Source of the DNA: UBA1563 sp037440065
GTDB lineage: Bacteria; Bacteroidota; Ignavibacteria; Ignavibacteriales; Ignavibacteriaceae
NCBI GenBank assembly: GCA_037440065.1
Contig: JBBIUV010000018.1
Location: 186,001-250,000, forward strand
Direction of reading: 5' to 3'
DNA: 64,000 nucleotides
Shown: one piece after another, positions 28,235 to 35,631 of the stretch
Layout: every line of letters begins with the position of its first letter
Position numbering within the stretch: position 1 is the first letter of the stretch
Program-made: the position numbers and the translations under genes
Notes under the pieces: model-generated
Told to the model about the DNA's origin: nothing
Seen by the model: the letters and a program-made list of their open reading frames with translations, nothing else
Database searches by the model: none

Positions 28235-28835
28235 TTAACCAACTTAAATTGATATGTGTACATCATCAATAAATTATAATTGCGTTAGATTATAATGAAA
28301 AATAACCAATTTTAATGAATAGTTAAAAATCGACCTAGTTGGTAAATCATAATTTTATGATTCTCTTCGACGAAGTATTTCCTCGTTTACTTTGCTTACA
28401 TAAATCTGCAGGATTGTTTGTGAAAGAACAGCCAACTTAAGGGGTACAACTATGCGCTTTTCAGAGATGGAATTTCGAATGTAGATTAAAATAAAGTATA
28501 CACTAATTTTTACCAATTAATGCAACACATTAGACAAAAGCTTTATTGGTTAAATAAAATTTATACTCCTCTATAAGAAAGAAATTGACAAAGATTTGGC
28601 CGAAAGAGACAAAACACTCACTGATCAAGGAGTTCAGTTCACGGAAAATTATTACTTGAAGAACTATAATCTTAAAAAGGGCGATTTTACGCTAAAAAAG
28701 AGGGAATGAGGACTGTAGAAGGATCTAAAACCTTGCGCCGCTTTCCGCAAAACGGACAAAAAGGGCGCATTTCAGAGGCTTGGCGTGAGTTTTTGGGAAC
28801 AAAAACCATGAACAAGCCTCATTTGTTTTCAAGGT

Positions 28836-28871
28836 GTACAAATGTTCGGGGAGTATGGTGAACATTTGTAC
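28836..28871. repeat. Inverted repeat, 12-bp perfect arms
   Basis: GTACAAATGTTC (28836-28847) and GAACATTTGTAC (28860-28871) with a 12-base loop. The structure lies between two imperfect direct repeats of about 46 bases. Confidence 0.8.
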
Positions 28872-28962
28872 GGATTGGAGTTTGGCGGAATTTTTGAAAC
28901 AAAAATTATGATCAAACTCATTTGTATTTGCAGCTAAGGAAGGGGCAAAAATAGGTAGTTTG

Positions 28963-29032
28963 CATAATGTCTCTTTATTCTGCGGACACTTCAACTACCC
29001 CTATTAAGTCCGCAGAATAATACCGCATTATG
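28963..29032. repeat. Extended inverted repeat, nested arms
   Basis: Inner arms TATTCTGCGGAC (28976-28987) and GTCCGCAGAATA (29008-29019) are perfect over 12 bases with a 20-base loop. Outer arms CATAATG (28963-28969) and CATTATG (29026-29032) extend the structure after six-base mismatched spacers. Confidence 0.8.
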
Positions 29033-29046
29033 TAAAGGGAAATGAA

Positions 29047-29095
29047 CCTAAAATTTAATTTACTGCTGAATTTGTTGGAACAAGTAAATTTTAGG
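29047..29095. repeat. Inverted repeat, 10-bp arms
   Basis: CCTAAAATTT (29047-29056) and AAATTTTAGG (29086-29095), loop of 29 bases. Third of three palindromes within about 260 bases. Confidence 0.6.
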
Positions 29096-29436
29096 TGAAT
29101 GACCGTACTACCGTTAAGTTTTTCCCTCCTTCCGCTGCCTTTGCGATTAAAAAAAAACTTCCCTTTCTTCCAGATTGTTTTCCGGCAATAAAGCGAAACG
29201 GTTTCATTCTGCGATTAGCAAATGAAAAGAAAGTTTTGCTTTAGCCTACATCTTGCCGGCTATTTCTTTACTTAAAATCAGATTTTTCCTTAGAAGTGAG
29301 AATATTTTTGAAAAGGTATTTCTTATATTTATAAGAAGTTACAAGTCAATCTTTGCTTAGGCTTTTCTAAAAAGATGGATTTCTTTACTGAAAGTTGTTG
29401 AAGATAAAACGAACTGAAAACTTAATTATTCAAAAA

Positions 29437-31002
29437 TCAGTTATCTCTAAACCACTTTATGATTTCTTTAGCAGGTGAATTTAGATAATCGTCGGAAGCG
29501 AGTGGAAAGCGAGCATATTGACGAATTGAAGCAGTAATCGTTTTGTCATACTCTATTATGTTCAATAAAATATCGCCTTGTTCTATATCCGTTGCATCAA
29601 ACAAAATATCAAGAACAAGTTGATTGTTGTTGGTTGCCGTAGCTCGCCACATGTAATGTGGTAAAGGAGAAGCTAAAATGAAACTAAGTCCAGAGCCAAC
29701 AAGTTTTTTATCTAAAAATATTTCAGATTTAAATTCATTTATGGAAGTAAGATAAATATCCCATTCAAGGAAATTAGTTATGGAAAGAAAATTGTTTTGA
29801 CGTAAAAACTCAATAAAGGTATTGAAGAAAATAATATAATTCAGAATTGATGCAAATGGTATTCTTATTTTGTGATAGAGAGGGATTAATAGTATTGAGG
29901 GAATAGCACGAATGTTACCAACTTGACGATTTATATCTGACCAAAAAGTTTGAAGAGAGTAATCGTCAAAAGAAACACCACCGATGTTAAAAGTGAAAAT
30001 ATTATTATCAAAAATCATACGGGCAAAAGGGCCGACTTGATCATCATGAACATAGAATTTGCTAACTCGAAATGATTTTAGATGTACTGCGGAATCCGGG
30101 ACTGTAGTGACATAGGAGTCATCAACATGATAACCAGTAACAGCAACTGCATGGCGACCAATGTATTCTTTTGTTGAGGTATTATACAATGAAATGCCCA
30201 AAAGCGAGGGGATTTTGCTATGAGCATATGCATAAACCGTGCTTTGAAGTATAAATTGTTCATTCGGATTCACTAAATAAGGTTCCAAAGAAACATCTCT
30301 AACGGCATAAGCCATTTGTTCAATTGAAAGGCCTTTATTTGGAAAAATCCGAGCATCTAAAGTGCCAGTAGGAAGATACTCAGAAGCTTTCTTAGTGATT
30401 AAAGCAGGTGATGGGATGGGATGATGGAACATTAAACCAGTACAATGAAAAATCGACCACAAAGCACTTGTAGCGCAAGCAGCAACAACACTGTCTTGTT
30501 CTTGAAAAGGAATGGATTCGACAGATAAATCTATTCCATATAAATTTGCATTATAAGGACGGATAATAGGGAAATTGCGATGATGATCGTCATTATAAGT
30601 TTTAAGACAAGAGCGACCTATAACCGTATTTGGTAATTTCTTTACAACGATGAAACCTAAATAACTTTTTGATAATATTTCTGCGGAAAGAATTGACTCC
30701 TCGCTTTCGAGGAGTTTAGCGAATTTATCTTCATCGAAAGCATTTGAGAAAAAGTGAAGACGGGTGCACTTCCTTTCATAATCATCAAAACACCTGACAT
30801 AATAAGAAGAAAAATCATCGAGATAATCTTTATCAATGTAATCATGTTCGACTACAATTGTTTTCGTGTCGAGATGGGAAAAATATTCTTCAAAATAGAT
30901 AGAATGATGTTTTGATTTTATAACATCCACATTGGCGAGAGAATTGTCTGAAATGATTTTGATAAGTTCAGCAATCGAGTAAGGGTGAACTTCAAAATTC
31001 AT
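29437..31002 (-). CDS. Predicted papain/C39-like cysteine peptidase-domain protein
   Basis: A 521-residue protein I do not recognise as a named family. A central papain-fold signature is visible: Gln169 and Cys176 in QDSVVAACATSALWSIF, His284 in GRHAVAVTGYHVDD, and Asp320/Asp321 in FYVHDDQVGP. Together these give the oxyanion Gln, nucleophile Cys, and His-Asp order of C39/papain-like peptidases. The N-terminal ~160 residues and C-terminal ~190 residues match nothing I know; no signal peptide or membrane helix is clear, so it is probably cytoplasmic. A 62-codon gene ends 18 bases upstream on the same strand, giving a two-gene unit beside restriction genes. A defence or regulatory proteolysis role is inference only. 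Confidence 0.6.
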   Translation of the reverse strand: MNFEVHPYSIAELIKIISDNSLANVDVIKSKHHSIYFEEYFSHLDTKTIVVEHDYIDKDYLDDFSSYYVRCFDDYERKCTRLHFFSNAFDEDKFAKLLESEESILSAEILSKSYLGFIVVKKLPNTVIGRSCLKTYNDDHHRNFPIIRPYNANLYGIDLSVESIPFQEQDSVVAACATSALWSIFHCTGLMFHHPIPSPALITKKASEYLPTGTLDARIFPNKGLSIEQMAYAVRDVSLEPYLVNPNEQFILQSTVYAYAHSKIPSLLGISLYNTSTKEYIGRHAVAVTGYHVDDSYVTTVPDSAVHLKSFRVSKFYVHDDQVGPFARMIFDNNIFTFNIGGVSFDDYSLQTFWSDINRQVGNIRAIPSILLIPLYHKIRIPFASILNYIIFFNTFIEFLRQNNFLSITNFLEWDIYLTSINEFKSEIFLDKKLVGSGLSFILASPLPHYMWRATATNNNQLVLDILFDATDIEQGDILLNIIEYDKTITASIRQYARFPLASDDYLNSPAKEIIKWFRDN

Positions 31003-31020
31003 TACAATAGAAGGAGGTGA

Positions 31021-31209
31021 CTATACGGTAAATGGTTCTTTTACTATAGATACAGGTATTTGGCGACTCTCATTAACAGCTGAGGCCAACTTTTCCGCTT
31101 TCTTAATAAACTTAGATAATTGTTCTTTACCTTCGGAAGATAAAAACCACGAATTATCTCGGCTTGAGGAAACTTTTTGATCTGAAGAAGTGTTTTTACG
31201 GATCTTCAT
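31021..31209 (-). CDS. Small hypothetical protein paired with cysteine-peptidase-like gene
   Basis: A 62-residue basic/serine-rich protein (MKIRKNTSSDQKV...) with a helical middle (LSKFIKKAEKLASAVNE). It lies immediately upstream of the peptidase-like gene with an 18-base spacer and would be translated first. It could be a substrate, inhibitor or antitoxin-like partner; nothing in the sequence decides this. Confidence 0.5.
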   Translation of the reverse strand: MKIRKNTSSDQKVSSSRDNSWFLSSEGKEQLSKFIKKAEKLASAVNESRQIPVSIVKEPFTV

Positions 31210-31411
31210 AAAAGACCTAACTATTATTTAATAATATAAAACAATGAATGCAAATATAAGACATTTATTAAAAACAATGAACTAAGGGAAAAATAAATAA
31301 TCGCTATTTTAAGCGAAATTAAATAAACTTAAAGCTATTATCGGTAAATTATGAAAAATATTTAGAAATTAAATATAGCAAAAGTGCAATTACCTTTAGA
31401 TTACAAAGATT

Positions 31412-32389
31412 TTACTTGGGCCAATAGAATTTGGTTAATGGTAAAAGTAATTTGGTTTCAACATCCATATTTTCATAATTTGTTAGAATCTCTTTGACTA
31501 AATCATCAGCATCCATGAGGGTTAAGGGAATTGATGCTCTGTCAGCTTCGTACTTTGCATCTTTTGTAAAACCGCCGGTACTCACGTACAATCCTTTATC
31601 ATCTTTATGTCTTCCACCTAAAAAACTACGAATATCTTGTGATCCGATTGTTTGTGTCCGGTGTTTTACCTCAACAACAATTCTTGGCTGCTCAAGACCA
31701 AATCCATCCGGTGAGGCAATAATATCTTTGCCTAAATCTGAACCCGGACGAGATACTTTTGTTTTATATCCCATTGAACGTAAAAGTCCGGCAACGAGAT
31801 TTTGCATATCTTCCCAATCGAGCTTAGAAATTTTATCTTTAACAAATTCAATTGAGCGAGCTTGCACGTCATCAAAAATATTTTCTAAGTCAAGTATGGC
31901 TTCCGGTTCGATAGTTGTTACTGTTGGATCCTTCATTACATTTTCGATTTCAGTAAATACTTCACCAGGGACGTTAAACAAAGTTAACGTTGAACCAAGA
32001 ACATTCTTTGAGTTTACACTGAGACGATCTCTTGATATTTCGGTTAGCCACTTTACTTTACGATAATTCGGCCATTCGCCTAAGGAGGTGTCGTAAGTAT
32101 AATCTGAAATAAAGCTGCCGATATGGTAGGTGCGTTTGCTTGGATCGTAAGTAATTACGTTATCTGAGATTTTGATTTCATTAACAAAACGGTAAAGAAC
32201 GCTAACGATATTTCTGTTTGTCCCTTGTTTTTTTTCGGGCCAAGCATTTTCGATGTTTTTTAATAACTGCTCTTTTGTTAAGCCGGATAAGTTATTCACT
32301 TTAGACCAACCGATAGCGGCAATTCCTTTTGAGAGAAACATTTCAATTAAGGCACCACCTTCAGCGCGAATCATCCAAGTTTGTTTCAT
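31412..32389 (-). CDS. Mrr-type restriction endonuclease (PD-(D/E)xK)
   Basis: A 325-residue protein. The C-terminal Mrr catalytic domain (~185-300) has all the nuclease residues: LDWEDMQNLVAGLLRSMGY helix, Asp222 in LGKDIIA, Glu240-x-Lys242 in VVEVKHR, then the FLGGRHKDDKGLYVSTGGFT stretch usual in Mrr proteins. The N-terminal ~150 residues (IRAEGGALIEMFLSKGIAAIGW) are a distinct domain found fused to Mrr nucleases. Mrr enzymes cut methylated foreign DNA (family knowledge). It is encoded downstream of the nuclease-methylase/S/ATPase trio with a 216-base gap, so it has or may have its own promoter. Whether it tolerates the cognate methylation of that system is an open point. Confidence 0.88.
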   Translation of the reverse strand: MKQTWMIRAEGGALIEMFLSKGIAAIGWSKVNNLSGLTKEQLLKNIENAWPEKKQGTNRNIVSVLYRFVNEIKISDNVITYDPSKRTYHIGSFISDYTYDTSLGEWPNYRKVKWLTEISRDRLSVNSKNVLGSTLTLFNVPGEVFTEIENVMKDPTVTTIEPEAILDLENIFDDVQARSIEFVKDKISKLDWEDMQNLVAGLLRSMGYKTKVSRPGSDLGKDIIASPDGFGLEQPRIVVEVKHRTQTIGSQDIRSFLGGRHKDDKGLYVSTGGFTKDAKYEADRASIPLTLMDADDLVKEILTNYENMDVETKLLLPLTKFYWPK

Positions 32390-32605
32390 TTTGTACTCCG
32401 TTGTAATATCACTTTGTTTTTGGCGATGTAAAATAGTTTGAGGTCTGACATGATTTATACTCTTAATAATTATGGTTGACTTTATAGTACATAATTAAGT
32501 CAAAAATAATTCCTAATTATCAACTACAATTATATCAAATTTCTTTTTCATTTGAAGATGGTTGTTTAGATGGTTATTATATTGAATGTAAAAGGTCATT
32601 TTTGA

Positions 32606-34282
32606 CTATCTCAATGATGCTATCTTTTCGAATAAAACCGAGAAATATAAAAATGAAGAATCATCAAATGAGTGGCATTCTTTTGCAATTAATTTTTTTA
32701 CGGTATCCTTACTGCTTAGCGTACTTAGGCTTTTAAAATTTTTAAGTACATAACGATTGAGAATATATTTTGGGAAATAATCTTCAATATTGAAATCACT
32801 TCCGCCTCGAAAGTAACGGCGATACGGATAGACCAAGATGAAAGTATCATTTTTTTGGGGGGGATGAGGATTGGTGCGTCTATATTTATTACCGTCATCG
32901 AAAACCGCAGTAATACCTTCCCAACCAGCATTATCGTTATCAAATAATGCGATAATTCTTTGATGAGATTTTGGATTAAATTTATCAACAAAAAGTTTAA
33001 CATTTGAGGCGCCACCACAAGGTATGTATTCAAAATCCATACCGTTATATATAGTTGGCATGGTAAGTTGCAAAGAAGATAATGCTTTTTTTAATATTAT
33101 CTCATCTGTTTTCCCTTCTACTAATAGAATATCTTTACTGGAATTTAAGAAGATATTCTGTTCCATATATGACCAGATGCCGTTCGTAATATCATGGACA
33201 ACTTCTTGTTTTTCTTTCGATTCTATTTTTGCATCACCACTTGGTAAACGGGAGAGCATAGTTATATGTTTGTTATCAAAATGGTGGGCAAGAGTAGGTG
33301 AGTGTGTTGTTATAACATTTTCTCTATTTGAATATTGGGAAAGCATTTTAACAATTTCTTTCTTTTTTGAAACATGGACATGAGAGTCTGGTTCATCTAA
33401 TAGAATTAATGAATTCTCATCGCCAATAACTTCAAGAATTAATTTGATGAGCATAAGTTTTTTTTCGCCTTCACTTAAACAATTGGCAGTGATGTTATTA
33501 TTAATAGTGAGTTCAATTTTAGTTATTAGTTTATCGTCTTTTGGCATGAAAGCAGCGGATAAATATCGGAAGAAATCAATTTCATTAGCGATAGATGAAA
33601 CACGACTTTTAAGTGTAGTCAAGTCGATCTCAATTAAATTTTCTGCGGTAGGATTTATTGCCTTTACAAAATTTGTTACAGGATTCGAAGGCCAACTTCG
33701 AAGTTTTGAAATATCAAAGCTAAACTTAATTTTGTCAAGCGATTGTATTCCTAAAGTATTTTCACAAAAATCTTTAAGATCAGTAAAAGAAGAAAAATCA
33801 TGATAATAAAAAGTAAGTAGAGCGATATTCCAATAATATTTGTTAATATAAATTAATTCCGAACTGGGGAGGGAATCACCACGAAGAGCTTTGATGTAAT
33901 TCTCATAAAAAGGTTTGTAATATTCTTCCCACAATCTACTTTCTTCACCGCTATAACAGCTAATTATCTGGGTAGGTAAATATTCAGGTTTAAGTATGTC
34001 AGCATTACCATTTACAATTATATCGTAGTTTGAATTATCATATTTAATTTCAATTTTATGTGTGTCCTTCGAATATCTCAATTCAAATTTAAATCTTAGC
34101 GGTGGGCTAAAAGAGTGGTTATATAGACAAGCGAATATATTGCTAATTGCTTCAAGCATATTACTTTTACCGCTGCCATTATTGCCAATTAAAACAGTAG
34201 TTCCGTTTTTACCGGAAAAATCTAATTCTATATTTTCCAGATTTTTGAAACGATCAACAATTTTGAAGTATTCTAATTTCAT
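32606..34282 (-). CDS. OLD-family ATPase with TOPRIM nuclease domain
   Basis: A 558-residue protein. The N-terminal ABC/SMC-type ATPase has Walker A GNNGSGKS (33-40), signature LSEGEK (269-274), Walker B ILLDEPDS (293-300) and a switch His in TTHSPT. The C-terminal TOPRIM domain (~383-500) has ILLVEGKTDE (Glu389) and ALFDNDNAG (Asp448, Asp450). This is the OLD layout, shared with Gabija GajA and related anti-phage nucleases. No gene for a GajB-type helicase is adjacent. Its ATG overlaps the stop of the specificity gene (ATGA), so it is produced as part of the restriction operon, where one might expect an HsdR motor. Confidence 0.88.
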   Translation of the reverse strand: MKLEYFKIVDRFKNLENIELDFSGKNGTTVLIGNNGSGKSNMLEAISNIFACLYNHSFSPPLRFKFELRYSKDTHKIEIKYDNSNYDIIVNGNADILKPEYLPTQIISCYSGEESRLWEEYYKPFYENYIKALRGDSLPSSELIYINKYYWNIALLTFYYHDFSSFTDLKDFCENTLGIQSLDKIKFSFDISKLRSWPSNPVTNFVKAINPTAENLIEIDLTTLKSRVSSIANEIDFFRYLSAAFMPKDDKLITKIELTINNNITANCLSEGEKKLMLIKLILEVIGDENSLILLDEPDSHVHVSKKKEIVKMLSQYSNRENVITTHSPTLAHHFDNKHITMLSRLPSGDAKIESKEKQEVVHDITNGIWSYMEQNIFLNSSKDILLVEGKTDEIILKKALSSLQLTMPTIYNGMDFEYIPCGGASNVKLFVDKFNPKSHQRIIALFDNDNAGWEGITAVFDDGNKYRRTNPHPPQKNDTFILVYPYRRYFRGGSDFNIEDYFPKYILNRYVLKNFKSLSTLSSKDTVKKLIAKECHSFDDSSFLYFSVLFEKIASLR

Positions 34283-35631
34283 AAACTAAAAACCGTTTTT
34301 TCGAATTGTTGCACTGCAAGAGTCTTGTTTTGTTCAGAATTTGTTAAAAGTGTTTTTTGTTCATTCACAATTTTGTTTAAATCAGCAACAATTTTGTTTT
34401 GAATTTCTAAAGATGGGATGGGAATCATAATATTTCTAAGTTCTTCCGAATTTATATTTGCTTGTCCCAATATTTGGCGACTCATTAAGTCAATTTGCAT
34501 TCTCCCGATTTGTGAATTTAAAATGAAGTTTACATAGTAAGGATTGATCTCTTTATTAAACCTTAGCCGGATTAAGTATGAGGCGAAAGTATATTCACCA
34601 TCGAGATCAAATACAGCAGTTTTACCAACTAACTCCTTGCTGTTTGTTCTATTAAAAAGCAAATCGCCTTTTTGCAAAAGAGCTTTTTCTTTATTAAGAT
34701 TTGAAATTTCAAAATCACAATGCTTCAATTTTTCTAAATCAATTTTTCTATTTTGAATATTATTCATTCTGAGAACAACAGTTCCTTTGTTGGCAACATT
34801 CGACTTTTCTGAAATACCATATTGTAAATAGTCAATTATTTGTCCTAAGGGTATAACCGGGAAAAAGGATTTTCTTAAACTTGAAAGGCTACCTTGTTTT
34901 AGGATATAGTCAACGGACCATTTAGTAATATCCTTATATGCAAAAATGTTTAAGCCCTTTGTAGTTTTACCTTTTTCAATCTTGATGCCTAAAGTCTCAC
35001 AAATTCTGGTTTCAATTTTATTTTCTAATTCGTTTGCGTCTTTTTCTTGCTTGATTGAAAGTTGAATTTGACGATAGTAAGTATCAATTAGCTTTTGTTG
35101 GATGTTAAGTGGGGGTTGTGGAATTTCTAGCTCTCCAATAAACTCATAAGTGGCCTCATTCTTTATTCCGTCAGCCCTTAGGTAGTCAATAAAATTTAAA
35201 AATACTTCTGATCTTAAGACTAATGCTAAATATTCAGGCAACACTTTTGAATGATCAATTCTATATGGTTGATAGTGAGTAGTACAAACCAAGTCTTCAA
35301 TTTTGTTAATTGCAATTGCTCCTTGATGAAAATTAATTTTTGAAACTAACAAATCATTCAAATGAAGCTTATACAAGTCCATTTTTGTTTTATTCTCTTC
35401 TCTTAGATGGATTTTCCCATCAGAAAAGGAAATCTTTTTTATTACCTTAGTATTACCATCAAAGTCTTGTAAATGTATTTTCTCCTTTATTGGATAGATG
35501 ACCCTCTTAAGTTTTATTAATGGAAAAGTAGATATTATCCTATGAGGATTTATATAGTAACTCACATACCACTTTGAAAGCTCTTTAAATTTGATGAAAC
35601 GAAGATGTTTATAAGGTGTAACTTGTATCAT
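34279..35631 (-). CDS. hsdS: Type I-like DNA specificity subunit (HsdS)
   Basis: A 450-residue S subunit with two target-recognition domains (~1-170 and ~230-400), each followed by a helical spacer (IPQPPLNIQQKLIDTYY and IPIPSLEIQNKIVADLN). These PxPxxxxQ-type linkers are the family hallmark. It dictates the bipartite recognition site for the methylase and nuclease. It overlaps by four bases with the genes on both sides, so stoichiometric co-translation is expected. The first recognition domain is shorter and less typical than the second. Confidence 0.88.
   Translation of the reverse strand: MIQVTPYKHLRFIKFKELSKWYVSYYINPHRIISTFPLIKLKRVIYPIKEKIHLQDFDGNTKVIKKISFSDGKIHLREENKTKMDLYKLHLNDLLVSKINFHQGAIAINKIEDLVCTTHYQPYRIDHSKVLPEYLALVLRSEVFLNFIDYLRADGIKNEATYEFIGELEIPQPPLNIQQKLIDTYYRQIQLSIKQEKDANELENKIETRICETLGIKIEKGKTTKGLNIFAYKDITKWSVDYILKQGSLSSLRKSFFPVIPLGQIIDYLQYGISEKSNVANKGTVVLRMNNIQNRKIDLEKLKHCDFEISNLNKEKALLQKGDLLFNRTNSKELVGKTAVFDLDGEYTFASYLIRLRFNKEINPYYVNFILNSQIGRMQIDLMSRQILGQANINSEELRNIMIPIPSLEIQNKIVADLNKIVNEQKTLLTNSEQNKTLAVQQFEKTVFSL

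Larger units (their letters stand above)
28235..29436. other. 1.2-kb non-coding region with clustered inverted repeats
   Basis: No convincing gene. It holds a short gene-like remnant on the plus strand (~28550-28709, open frame without a start) and imperfect ~46-base direct repeats at 28778-28825 and 28880-28925. Three inverted repeats are also present (28836-28871, 28976-29019, 29047-29095). The 88-codon minus-strand frame 28725-28994 covers these structures and is more likely incidental. Confidence 0.55.

Noticed and set aside
28725..28994. 88-codon minus-strand open frame
   Set aside because: It spans two imperfect direct repeats and an inverted repeat, has no ribosome site or recognisable motif, and its composition follows the repeats.
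31008..31020. Strong plus-strand Shine-Dalgarno-like AGAAGGAGGTGA
   Set aside because: Only a five-codon frame follows and both neighbouring genes are on the minus strand; likely chance.
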